DNA of 64,000 bases from assembly GCF_014117215.1 (NCBI RefSeq), contig NZ_JACGXS010000012.1, positions 1 through 64,000 on the forward strand, read 5' to 3'. A program made the position numbers and the translations under genes. The notes beneath the pieces were generated by a model. It was not told the origin of the DNA and searched no databases. It saw only the letters and a program-made list of their open reading frames with translations. The DNA comes from Stenotrophomonas tumulicola (GTDB lineage Bacteria > Pseudomonadota > Gammaproteobacteria > Xanthomonadales > Xanthomonadaceae). Below, piece after piece: positions 26,905 through 35,798 of the stretch (positions are counted from its first letter, which is position 1; every line of letters begins with the position of its first letter).

Positions 26905-27732
26905 ATGCTGGATCGCCTCGAATCCTTGCTGGACCGTTTCCCGGTCAGCGCGCGGCTGCTGCAGGGCGGCCGGATTGCTGGCCACTGGGTGCCATCGCAG
27001 GGCGGCAGCCAACCGCTGCTCCATCTGCTCCGCCAGGGGGGCGTCAGTGTGGTCGGCGCCGATGGCAGCCTGATCCGCGTCGACCAGCCCAGCGTGCTGC
27101 TGTATGCGCGGCCGCAGGAGCACCACTTCAGAGTCGACGACGGCATCGAGGTGCCACTGGTCACTGCGCAACTACGTTTCGAGGCAGGCGAAGGCAGCCC
27201 GGTGGCCGAGGCGCTGCCCAGCCCGGTGTGCCTGCCGCTGGCGGCGCTGCTGGGCAGCGATGCGGTGTTGGGCGTGCTGTTCGAAGAAGCCTTCGCCGAG
27301 CGCTGTGGCCGCCAGGCGATGCTGGACCGGTTGTTCGAACTGGTCATCATCCAGGTGCTGCGCACCTTGATGGAGAACGGGCAGATCCAGGTGGGGCTGC
27401 TGGCCGGCATGGGCCACCCGCGGTTGCGCCATGCGCTGGTGGCGATGCACGAACAGCCGGCGGAAGACTGGTCGCTGCAGACGCTGGCCGAACGCGCCGG
27501 GATGTCGCGCAGTGCATTTTCCGAAGGATTCCGCGAGGTCATCGGCAGCACCCCGGGACAGTACCTGCAGGCATGGCGCACGCGGCTGGCGCAACAGGCA
27601 CTGCGCCGCGGCCAGCCGCTGAAGCGGATTGCCGGCGAGGTTGGCTTCGGCAGCGAAGCGGCGCTGTCGCGCGCGTTCAAGGCGCAGACCGGACAGTCGC
27701 CACGGCAATGGCGCAACGCAATAGCACCGTAG
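26905..27732 (+). CDS. AraC-family regulator with N-terminal cupin domain
   Basis: A 275-residue regulator. Residues 1-170 form an AraC-binding/cupin domain (LLQGGRIAGHWVP...HHFRVDDGIEVPLVTAQLRFEAG). The C-terminal double HTH runs from LVAMHEQPAEDWSLQTLAERAGMSRSAFSEGFREVIGSTPGQYLQAWR to GFGSEAALSRAFKAQTGQSPRQWR. The ATG at 26905 gives the domain its normal start. Its TAG stop is the TAG of a GTAG REP end. It is divergent from ohr, but a regulatory link is only a guess. Confidence 0.88.
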   Translation: MLDRLESLLDRFPVSARLLQGGRIAGHWVPSQGGSQPLLHLLRQGGVSVVGADGSLIRVDQPSVLLYARPQEHHFRVDDGIEVPLVTAQLRFEAGEGSPVAEALPSPVCLPLAALLGSDAVLGVLFEEAFAERCGRQAMLDRLFELVIIQVLRTLMENGQIQVGLLAGMGHPRLRHALVAMHEQPAEDWSLQTLAERAGMSRSAFSEGFREVIGSTPGQYLQAWRTRLAQQALRRGQPLKRIAGEVGFGSEAALSRAFKAQTGQSPRQWRNAIAP

Positions 27733-27799
27733 CGCGGAGCCATGCTCGGCGAGCACCCCGCACGGCCCCGGCAGTCCGCCGAGCATGGCCCGGCGTTAC
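27729..27799. repeat. REP pair whose GTAG supplies the araC-type stop codon
   Basis: GTAG at 27729-27732 followed by CGCGGAGCCATGCTCGGC, with an inverted partner ending GGCGTTAC at 27799. The TAG is the in-frame stop of the preceding AraC-family gene. The pair separates two convergent genes. Confidence 0.75.
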
Positions 27800-27812
27800 A
27801 GGACGGCGTCGG

Positions 27813-28769
27813 TCATACCGCCCACTCCAGGTCGGTGGTGAACACGATGGTCAACCAGCGGTCCGGCGATTCCTCGCCCAGCGCCTCGCCGATCTCATCG
27901 CGCAGCACGTCCCATTCGGCCAGCGCCCGCGGTGGGTCGTCGGCGCGGACCACGAAGAACAGCTCGATCTGTTCGCCACGTCCTACCTGCGCCACGTAGC
28001 TGCGGTATTCCAGGAAGCCATGCCGCGCCACCACCCCACGGGCTACCTCATCCACATGCGCGCGCAGTTCAGGCGGGGCCACCAGCAGGATGCCGGCCAG
28101 CGCCTGGCGCACGGTGGCCATCGGGGCGACCATGACGAACAGGCAGACCACGGCCAGGATGCCCGGATCGATGTAGGGCGCTATCCCGGCCAACGACGTG
28201 TCGCGCACCAGCGCACCACCGATGAACGCCACCAGGTAGCAGGCCGACATGCTGGCGGCGACGATCCAGTTCTTCGCATCCAGTGCGATGAAGTCCGAGC
28301 CGATGCGTCGGTTCGCGCGCAGGGTGAAGACGGCAAGCGCGGATTCGGCCACGATGGAAATCACCGCGAAGGTGATGGCCGGCCCCAGTGCGATCAGGCG
28401 CCCGCCCGAGGTCAGGGCGTCCACGGCGTTGACCAGCGCATACAGCGCTGCGCCGATCATCAATGTGCCGCTCACGCCGAGCACGATGGGCTCCAGGTGC
28501 CAGAAGCCCATGGAAAAGCGCTGGTTCAGGCGCGACTGCAGCATGTCGGTCTGGGTGGATTGCGCGATCAGGCGCGCGACCAGCAGCGACAGCCAGGTCA
28601 TCACGACATCGATCAGGCCGTAGATGCCGTCGAAGATGATCAGCGACGAATTGGCCAGCAGGCCGAACACCATGGCAGCCAACGCCATTCCCAGCGATGC
28701 GGCGATGGACAGGCGCAGTACGCCCTGTTCGGTGCGGGTATCGAAGAACCGTGGGTGGTCTGTTGCCAT
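27813..28769 (-). CDS. Cation diffusion facilitator family transporter
   Basis: A 318-residue CDF protein with six predicted membrane helices. The first includes ASLGMALAAMVFGLLANSSLIIFDGIYGLIDVVMTW, carrying an Asp pair at the usual metal-site spacing; LDAKNWIVAASMSACYLV lies in the fifth. A C-terminal cytoplasmic domain follows. It probably exports divalent metal against protons; the metal cannot be assigned. The ATG at 28769 begins MATDHPRFFDTRTEQG; the long open frame upstream is antisense to dusA and not real. Confidence 0.88.
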   Translation of the reverse strand: MATDHPRFFDTRTEQGVLRLSIAASLGMALAAMVFGLLANSSLIIFDGIYGLIDVVMTWLSLLVARLIAQSTQTDMLQSRLNQRFSMGFWHLEPIVLGVSGTLMIGAALYALVNAVDALTSGGRLIALGPAITFAVISIVAESALAVFTLRANRRIGSDFIALDAKNWIVAASMSACYLVAFIGGALVRDTSLAGIAPYIDPGILAVVCLFVMVAPMATVRQALAGILLVAPPELRAHVDEVARGVVARHGFLEYRSYVAQVGRGEQIELFFVVRADDPPRALAEWDVLRDEIGEALGEESPDRWLTIVFTTDLEWAV

Positions 28770-28801
28770 GCCGGGATTGTAGGCGGGACCATGACGCGGC
28801 T

Positions 28802-28903
28802 GTAGCGCCGGGCCATGCCCGGCGGAAATCCCGCGGTGCAGGATTCCGGCGAACACCGCGCGCGCGGCCCGGTGCGCGGGTGACGGGCATGGCCCGTCAC
28901 TAC
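28802..28903. repeat. Mixed REP pair upstream of dusA
   Basis: A CGCCGGGC-type REP begins with GTAG at 28802, and a TGACGGGC-type REP in reverse ends CACTAC at 28903. The two arms belong to different sequence subclasses, unlike the uniform pairs at 4307-5150. Confidence 0.75.
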
Positions 28904-28994
28904 CGTGGTGGGGCGGCGAAGCATTCAGCCGCTCGGTGTAAACTGTTGATCGCGCAGGCATTGCCTGCAGTTTCCCGCCTCCACCGACGTCCCC

Positions 28995-30008
<1,014 letters not shown>

Positions 30009-30061
30009 TTTGTGCCGTGCGTCCGAAAAAGGCCCCGGATTGCGCCATTTGGGTTAAGTTA

Positions 30062-30098
30062 TCTGAACGAACACAGCTGATCTTCAGAAAAGTTCAGA
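30062..30098. promoter_or_regulatory. Inverted repeat upstream of the periplasmic-protein/phoPQ genes
   Basis: TCTGAAC (30062-30068) and GTTCAGA (30092-30098) form a 7-bp inverted repeat separated by 23 bases, in an AT-richer stretch about 120 bases before the next start codon. It could be an operator; no known family consensus was recognised. Confidence 0.3.
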
Positions 30099-30216
30099 CC
30101 GGATTCACTGCCCAAAGTCGAAATTTGCAAAAGAAACGTAAAGAGCCGGGCCGTGGGTCCGGACATTCACTTCACGATTTTTGAACGAATTGCCGACCTC
30201 GGCTAGGATCGCAACG

Positions 30217-30600
30217 ATGGTGTCCCGTTCCCTTACCTGCCAGCTTGCCTTCGCCACCGCCATGGTGGTGACCGCATGCGTGTGGCTGCCGCAGGTCAAC
30301 GCGCAGCCGCAGCCGCAGGTACAGCAGCGGCCGCAGATGCGGGAACGCCCGGAAGTGGTGGCCCGCAGCGCGGTACGCGAAGACCAGCGTTCGATGTCCG
30401 ATGCCGTGCGCCGGGTGCAGCGCTCCACCGGCGGGCACATCCTGGGGGTTGAACAGGTCCCGTTCGATGGCCGGGACATCAACCGGGTGAAGTACATGGA
30501 TGACCGCGGGCGGGTCCGCTACATGGATGACCCCGCGCAGCGTTCACAGCCCCGCACACCCCGATCGGATATGTCATCACTACGCGGCGATAACCCCTGA
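30217..30600 (+). CDS. Small exported PepSY-like protein upstream of phoP
   Basis: About 127 residues. A signal peptide (LAFATAMVVTACVWLPQVNA) precedes a Gln/Pro/Arg-rich stretch. A PepSY-like module follows (MSDAVRRVQRSTGGHILGVEQVPFDGRDINRVKYMDDRGRVRYMDD). I used the ATG at 30217, 12 codons after the first in-frame ATG, because it places the signal peptide at the N terminus. It lies 74 bases before phoP in the same direction and may be co-transcribed. PepSY-type proteins often modulate sensor kinases or proteases, but no function is established here. Confidence 0.75.
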   Translation: MVSRSLTCQLAFATAMVVTACVWLPQVNAQPQPQVQQRPQMRERPEVVARSAVREDQRSMSDAVRRVQRSTGGHILGVEQVPFDGRDINRVKYMDDRGRVRYMDDPAQRSQPRTPRSDMSSLRGDNP

Positions 30601-30674
30601 ACAGGGATTATTGGCGCATCACACCCGTTATCCACCGGCCCACCGGGCCGACCCCAGCACACTAGGGAGAGTTC

Positions 30675-31358
30675 ATGCGTATCCTTCTGGTCGAAGACGA
30701 AGCTCCGCTGCGAGAGACCCTGGCAGCCCGGCTCAAGCGCGAAGGCTTTGCCGTCGATGCTGCGCAGGACGGCGAGGAAGGTCTGTACATGGGCCGCGAA
30801 GTCCCCTTCGATGTTGGCATCATCGATCTGGGGCTGCCGAAGATGTCCGGCATGGAACTGATCAAGGCCCTGCGCGACGAGGGCAAGAAGTTCCCGGTAC
30901 TGATCCTGACCGCACGCTCCAGCTGGCAGGACAAGGTCGAGGGCCTGAAGCAGGGCGCCGACGATTACCTGGTCAAGCCCTTCCATGTCGAAGAGCTGCT
31001 GGCCCGCGTCAACGCGCTGCTGCGCCGTGCCGCAGGCTGGAGCAAGCCGACCCTCGAATGCGGGCCGGTCGCACTGGACCTGGCTGCACAGACCGTCAGC
31101 GTGGCCGGCAGCAACGTCGACCTCACCAGCTACGAGTACAAGGTGCTGGAATACCTGATGATGCATGCCGGTGAACTGGTCTCCAAGGCCGACCTCACCG
31201 AACACATCTACCAGCAGGATTTCGACCGTGACTCGAACGTGCTGGAAGTGTTCATCGGGCGCCTGCGCAAGAAGCTGGATCCGGATGGCGAGCTGAAGCC
31301 GATCGAGACCGTGCGCGGTCGCGGCTACCGCTTCGCCATTCCGCGCAACGAGGGCTGA
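30675..31358 (+). CDS. phoP: PhoP-type response regulator
   Basis: A 227-residue OmpR/PhoB-family regulator. The receiver domain has the phospho-acceptor Asp51 (VGIIDLGLPKMSG) and the switch Lys in YLVKPFHVEEL. The winged-helix domain ends VRGRGYRFAIPRN. The Shine-Dalgarno sequence GGGAGAG precedes the ATG. It pairs with the kinase gene 19 bases downstream. In Xanthomonas and Stenotrophomonas the PhoPQ pair responds to low Mg2+/cationic peptides; that role is inferred from the family. Confidence 0.9.
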   Translation: MRILLVEDEAPLRETLAARLKREGFAVDAAQDGEEGLYMGREVPFDVGIIDLGLPKMSGMELIKALRDEGKKFPVLILTARSSWQDKVEGLKQGADDYLVKPFHVEELLARVNALLRRAAGWSKPTLECGPVALDLAAQTVSVAGSNVDLTSYEYKVLEYLMMHAGELVSKADLTEHIYQQDFDRDSNVLEVFIGRLRKKLDPDGELKPIETVRGRGYRFAIPRNEG

Positions 31359-31377
31359 GCCCCTCGTTGGCGATTGC

Positions 31378-32802
31378 ATGATGTCCGGCCGTCCGTGGTT
31401 CCGACGCTGGCGGCCGCGCTCACTGCAGGCACGCCAGCTGCTGGCTGCATCGGTGGGCTTGGTGGCCTTCCTGGCGCTGGCCGGCTATGCGCTGGACGCG
31501 GCCTTCGCCGATACCGCGCGCGCCAACCTGCGCGAGCGGTTGAAGAACTACGCCACCGCGTATGCGGCCGGCATCGACTTCACCCGCGACCGTTCGCTGT
31601 ACATCCGCGAACAACCGCCGGATCCGCGCTTCGACGTGCCTGGCAGTGGCCTGTACCTGCAGGTGGTGATGCCGGGCGGCAAGGGTAATTCGATGTCCGC
31701 CGAGGGTCCCATGCTGCCCGCCGTCGGCGGCGGCCTGCTGGCACCGCGCCAGGAAGTATTCGAAGGCCCGCTGCCGATGATCCAGATCGACGGCAGCGAG
31801 GGCTCGGTCTACCGCTATGGGCTGGGCCTGGTGTGGGATGCCGATGCCGATCCCGCCACGGAGTTCCCGTACACCATCTATGTGATGGAAGATTCGCGCG
31901 CGCTGGGTGCGCAGCTGCGCGTATTCCGCGGCCGGGTATGGTTCTACCTGGGTGGCATCGGCTTGATCCTGTTGTTGTTGCAGACGGTGATCCTGCAGTG
32001 GAGCCTGCGGCCGATGCGGCGGGTGATCAACGAACTGACCAAGGTGCAGCGCGGTGAAACCGAGCGCATGAGCGAACGCCACCCGCGTGAGCTGGAGCCG
32101 CTGACCGACAGCATCAATGCCTTCATCGAGAGCGAGCGCGAAAACCTGGAGCGCCAGCGCAATACGTTGGCCGACCTGGCCCACAGCCTGAAGACGCCGA
32201 TCGCCGTGCTGCGCACGCAGATGGACAGCGGATCCAGCGATGGCGCCCTGCGCGAAGAACTGGACGTGCAGCTGCAGCGCATGAACAACCTGGTGTCCTA
32301 CCAGCTGGCGCGCGCTGCGGCATCCGGACACAAGTTGTTCTCCGCGCCCTTGCCGATCGAGCCCAACGCCGAGGAGATCGTGCGCGGGCTGGAGAAGGTC
32401 TATGCCGGCAAGGGCGTGCTGTGCGAGTTCGATATCGACGAGACATCACGCTTCCATGGTGAACCCGGCGACCTGCAGGAGCTGCTGGGCAACCTGCTGG
32501 AAAATGCATTCAAGTGGGCGACGCGACGCGTGCTGCTGACAGCGCAGCCACTGCCGGCGCCGAACACCCGTCGCCCGGGGCTGCTGCTGGCGGTGGATGA
32601 TGATGGCCCGGGCATCGCGCCGGAAGACATCGCCAAGGTGCTGCAGCGCGGCGTGCGCGGCGACGAGCGCGTGCAGGGCCATGGCATCGGGCTCTCCATC
32701 GTGCAGGACCTGATCAAGGACTACCGCGGTGAGCTGCTGGTGGCACGCTCGTCGGAGCTGGGCGGGGCGCGTTTCGAAGTGCGCCTGCCGGCCGGACCGT
32801 AA
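31378..32802 (+). CDS. phoQ: PhoQ-type sensor histidine kinase
   Basis: A 474-residue membrane kinase. TM1 lies at about residues 20-40 (LLAASVGLVAFLALAGYAL), followed by a periplasmic sensor of about 150 residues and TM2 near 190-210 (YLGGIGLILLLLQTVILQW). A HAMP linker precedes the dimerisation/phospho-acceptor helix with His269 (LADLAHSLKTPIAVL). The ATP-binding domain has N box NLLENAFKW, G1 box DDDGPGIAPED and G2 box GHGIGLSIVQDL. An acidic periplasmic segment is consistent with cation sensing. Confidence 0.9.
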   Translation: MMSGRPWFRRWRPRSLQARQLLAASVGLVAFLALAGYALDAAFADTARANLRERLKNYATAYAAGIDFTRDRSLYIREQPPDPRFDVPGSGLYLQVVMPGGKGNSMSAEGPMLPAVGGGLLAPRQEVFEGPLPMIQIDGSEGSVYRYGLGLVWDADADPATEFPYTIYVMEDSRALGAQLRVFRGRVWFYLGGIGLILLLLQTVILQWSLRPMRRVINELTKVQRGETERMSERHPRELEPLTDSINAFIESERENLERQRNTLADLAHSLKTPIAVLRTQMDSGSSDGALREELDVQLQRMNNLVSYQLARAAASGHKLFSAPLPIEPNAEEIVRGLEKVYAGKGVLCEFDIDETSRFHGEPGDLQELLGNLLENAFKWATRRVLLTAQPLPAPNTRRPGLLLAVDDDGPGIAPEDIAKVLQRGVRGDERVQGHGIGLSIVQDLIKDYRGELLVARSSELGGARFEVRLPAGP

Positions 32803-32818
32803 CGCATCGATGCGCCGT

Positions 32819-32847
32819 GGTGGGTGGCGACCGTTGGTGGTCACGCT
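32819..32847. repeat. REP-like element of the GGTGGCGACC family after phoQ
   Basis: The same short imperfect palindrome as at 1284-1312, starting 17 bases after the phoQ stop. Confidence 0.55.
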
Positions 32848-32883
32848 CTTCGCGCTTTCTACCGGTAGCACAGCGGCAGGTCC

Positions 32884-32905
32884 GCCGAGTACGGCTCGGC
32901 GCTAC
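32884..32905 (-). repeat. Single GTAG REP (reverse orientation)
   Basis: A solitary palindrome GCCGAGTACGGCTCGGC followed by GCTAC, with no inverted partner nearby. It lies between the convergent phoQ and mtfA genes. Confidence 0.75.
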
Positions 32906-32918
32906 CGGGTCGACGGCG

Positions 32919-33659
32919 TCATGGCGTTGAAGGGCTGGGTCCGTAGAACCGCCGCAGGTGCTCGGCCACGGCGGGCAAGGCTTCGGCCAGCAGGCCTGGC
33001 GCGGAGAAGTGGTACTCGGTTGCCACGGCAAAGAATTCTTCCGGTGCTTCGGCGGCATAGGGGTCGATCAAGGTCTCTTCCCCCGCATCGACCTGCATGC
33101 AGAACCCATCGTAAGCCTGCTGGAAATCCCGGGCCCACGCGCGTTGCCATTCGCGCGGCAGCGGTGGCGTGCCATCCATCGCGCCATCCAGTGCGTCGAT
33201 CTTGTGCGCCATCTCGTGCACGGCCACGCAGTAACCGTCGAACGGCGCCTGCAGGTCGGCCTGGACATCGGCCCATGACAGGACCAGTGGTCCGCTGTCC
33301 CAGCTTTCACCGATCAGTTCGTCATCCCATTCGTGAAGCACGCCGGCGGCATCTACATGGCTGCGCTGTACGCGAAACGCATCAGGGTAGACGATCAGCT
33401 GCGACCAGCCGCGCAGGCCCACTTCGCCCAGTTCCAGCAGCGGCAGGCAGCACAACGCTGCCAGCAGCACGAGGTCTTCTTCGCGCAGCACCAGTTCGCC
33501 GATCGGGCTGATGGTCTTCTCGTGCAGGAAGCGGGCCGCCAGCGCGCGCAGGCGCTCCTGGCCACCAGCGGATAGACGGTCCACCCAGGGTGCGCGCCGG
33601 CAGGCCTGCTGCCACGACATATCGGGAATTGGCCGCGGCGCAGGCCGCAGCCACCGCAT
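32919..33659 (-). CDS. mtfA: MtfA-family zinc metallopeptidase (M90)
   Basis: About 246 residues; cytosolic peptidase of the MtfA family, which in E. coli binds the glucose-PTS repressor Mlc. The zinc motif HEMAHKID is intact, with a third-ligand region in APEEFFAVATEYHF. I chose the ATG at 33659, which follows the upstream gene's stop by 12 bases and has AGG about 8 bases before it. The alternative ATG at 33704 would overlap the preceding gene by 34 bases. Confidence 0.9.
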   Translation of the reverse strand: MRWLRPAPRPIPDMSWQQACRRAPWVDRLSAGGQERLRALAARFLHEKTISPIGELVLREEDLVLLAALCCLPLLELGEVGLRGWSQLIVYPDAFRVQRSHVDAAGVLHEWDDELIGESWDSGPLVLSWADVQADLQAPFDGYCVAVHEMAHKIDALDGAMDGTPPLPREWQRAWARDFQQAYDGFCMQVDAGEETLIDPYAAEAPEEFFAVATEYHFSAPGLLAEALPAVAEHLRRFYGPSPSTP

Positions 33660-33670
33660 CAATGCCTGGA

Positions 33671-33964
33671 TCAGCGGAACATTCCCGGCAGGAAGCTGTG
33701 CCACTTCGGTGCGCGCAGCCGTTGCAGTACTTCGTCGTCGCTGCCACCACCACCGCTGCCATTGGACGTGGCCTGCGCAGGCACCGGCTTCGGGGTGGTC
33801 GGCACGGCTGCCGCGGCACTGCGTGCGGTGGGCGGACGCTCGGCGTCGGGCGTGGAATACACGCAGTCACCGCGCCCTTCGCTGGCCTGCGCGGTCGACG
33901 CGTTGGCAACGAGCGGGGCCATCAACAGGACCATGCAATGGGCAAGACAGCGCATCGACAACAT
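33671..33964 (-). CDS. Small exported protein of unknown function upstream of mtfA
   Basis: 97 residues with a signal-peptide-like N terminus (MRCLAHCMVLLMAPLVANASTAQA), a low-complexity Ala/Pro/Ser/Gly middle and a short conserved-looking tail (DDEVLQRLRAPKWHSFLPGMFR). An ATG at 33955 is also possible. It is co-directional with mtfA, stop-to-start 12 bases. No function is recognisable. Confidence 0.62.
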   Translation of the reverse strand: MLSMRCLAHCMVLLMAPLVANASTAQASEGRGDCVYSTPDAERPPTARSAAAAVPTTPKPVPAQATSNGSGGGGSDDEVLQRLRAPKWHSFLPGMFR

Positions 33965-34074
33965 CCGTGGTTAAGGGCGGGTGAGCTTTCGATTCTAGCC
34001 CGATTTCCGTTGGCTATTGGAAGACCGGGCGGGCGGGGGCAGTCCAGTTGTCGCATAATTTCCCTGTTTACCTG

Positions 34075-35052
34075 ATGGAAGCTGCCGTGGACGACCGCCA
34101 ACTGCTGGCCAAACTGGCCGCCGGACCCCTGTCCGGTGATGCCCTGGCCCGCGAACTGGGACAGACCCGTGCCGCGATATGGAAGCGGATTCAAGGACTT
34201 AGAGCGGCCGGGGTGGTGATCGAGGGACGCGCCGGCGGCGGCTACACGCTCTGCCAGGGGCTGGACCTGCTGGAGCCGGAACGGGTCCGTGCGGCCTTGC
34301 CAGGGCCGGTCATCAGCCTGTTGGACGACCTGCAGGTGGTCTGGAGCACCGGTTCCACCAATAGTGAATTGTTGCGATGCAGCGCACCGCAGCGCGGCAG
34401 CCGCGTCATGTTGGCCGAGCGCCAGACCGGCGGACGCGGCCGCCGCGGCCGCGAATGGGCCTCGCCGCTGGCGGCCCATGTCTATCTTTCGGTACTGCGC
34501 GGCTTCTCCGGTGGGCTGGCGCAGTTGGGTGGCCTGAGCCTGGTGGCGGGCGTGGCGGTTGCCGAGGCACTGCATGCGCAGGGTTTTGCGCAGGTCCGCC
34601 TGAAATGGCCCAACGACCTGGTGGCCGATGGGCACAAGCTCGGTGGCCTGCTGGTGGAAGGCGGCGGCGAGTTCGCTGGCCCTGCACGCGCAGTCATCGG
34701 CATCGGCTTGAACGTCCATATGCCTGACGCCTTCGCTGCGCGCATCGACCAGCCATGGACCGATCTGGACCGCCTGGCCGGCAAGCCGGTGCAGCGCACC
34801 GCGGTGGCGGCCGGCGTGCTGGCGCACCTGCTGCCCGCACTGGAGCAGTTCGAGGCTGAAGGCCTGGCGCCCTTCCTGCCGCGCTATGCCGCGCTGGACA
34901 GCCTGGCCGGTTGCGCGGTGCGCGTGGAGCAGGGCGGTACCTGGCAGGAAGGCCAGGCATTGGGCCTGGCCGAAGACGGCGCGTTGCGGGTGGTCATCGA
35001 TGGCCGCGAGCAGCACGTGCATGCCGGCGAAGTCAGCGTGAGGGCGCGATGA
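34075..35052 (+). CDS. birA: Biotin-[acetyl-CoA-carboxylase] ligase / biotin operon repressor BirA
   Basis: About 325 residues. The N-terminal winged HTH (LSGDALARELGQTRAAIWKRIQGLRAAGV) is followed by the biotin-protein ligase domain, with GRGRRGREW (biotinyl-AMP loop), KWPNDL and a KLGGLLVE block, and a C-terminal SH3-like domain. It is therefore a bifunctional class II BirA. ATG 34075 and GTG 34087 are both credible starts. The stop overlaps the coaX ATG by four bases. Confidence 0.94.
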   Translation: MEAAVDDRQLLAKLAAGPLSGDALARELGQTRAAIWKRIQGLRAAGVVIEGRAGGGYTLCQGLDLLEPERVRAALPGPVISLLDDLQVVWSTGSTNSELLRCSAPQRGSRVMLAERQTGGRGRRGREWASPLAAHVYLSVLRGFSGGLAQLGGLSLVAGVAVAEALHAQGFAQVRLKWPNDLVADGHKLGGLLVEGGGEFAGPARAVIGIGLNVHMPDAFAARIDQPWTDLDRLAGKPVQRTAVAAGVLAHLLPALEQFEAEGLAPFLPRYAALDSLAGCAVRVEQGGTWQEGQALGLAEDGALRVVIDGREQHVHAGEVSVRAR

Positions 35053-35789
35053 GCGACTGGTTGTTCGACCTGGGGAATTCCCGTTTCAAGTACGCGCCGT
35101 TGCGCGGCGACCGTGCCGGTAACGTGCAGGCGTGGACGCACGGTGCCGAGGACCTGCGCAGCGAAGCACTGCGCGCGCTGCCGCAGGGACGTATTGCCTA
35201 TGTCGCCAGCGTGGCCGCGCCAGGCCTGACGGCAACCATGCTGGAGATCCTGCGCATGCGCTTCCAGCACGTGCACGTGGCGCATACCGAAGGCCGTTTC
35301 GCCGATCTGCGTATTGCCTATGGGGTGCCGGCACGCTTCGGCGTCGACCGTTTCCTCGCCCTGCTTGCCGCCGCGCGCGGGCAGCGCCATGTGCTGGTGG
35401 CCGGGGTCGGCACCGCATTGACCATCGATCTGCTGGATGCAGGTGGCCTGCACCACGGTGGTCGCATCGCGGCGTCACCGACCACCATGCGCGAAGCGCT
35501 GCATGCGCGGGCGGTGCAGTTGCCGCCGAGTGGCGGCCAGTATCACGAGTTCGCCAATGACACCGACGATGCGCTGGCATCGGGCTGCGACGGGGCGGCG
35601 ATCGCCTTGATCGAACGCAGCCGCGCGCAAGGTGAGCAGCTGCTGCAGGCTCCGGTGGCACTGCTGCTGCATGGCGGCGGTGCACCGGCGCTGCTGCCGC
35701 ACCTGCCCCCCGATACCAGCCACGAACCGCTGCTGGTACTCGATGGGCTGGCGCGCTGGGCCGTGCACCTGCCCCCCGCGGCAGGCTAG
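35049..35789 (+). CDS. coaX: Type III pantothenate kinase
   Basis: A 246-residue ASKHA-fold kinase catalysing the first step of CoA synthesis. The phosphate-1-like motif DLGNSRFKYA, the DRFLALLAA segment and the VGTALTIDLL motif with catalytic Asp are present. The gene starts inside an ATGA overlap with birA, a pairing common in this family. Confidence 0.94.
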   Translation: MSDWLFDLGNSRFKYAPLRGDRAGNVQAWTHGAEDLRSEALRALPQGRIAYVASVAAPGLTATMLEILRMRFQHVHVAHTEGRFADLRIAYGVPARFGVDRFLALLAAARGQRHVLVAGVGTALTIDLLDAGGLHHGGRIAASPTTMREALHARAVQLPPSGGQYHEFANDTDDALASGCDGAAIALIERSRAQGEQLLQAPVALLLHGGGAPALLPHLPPDTSHEPLLVLDGLARWAVHLPPAAG

Positions 35790-35798
35790 GATCGGGGG

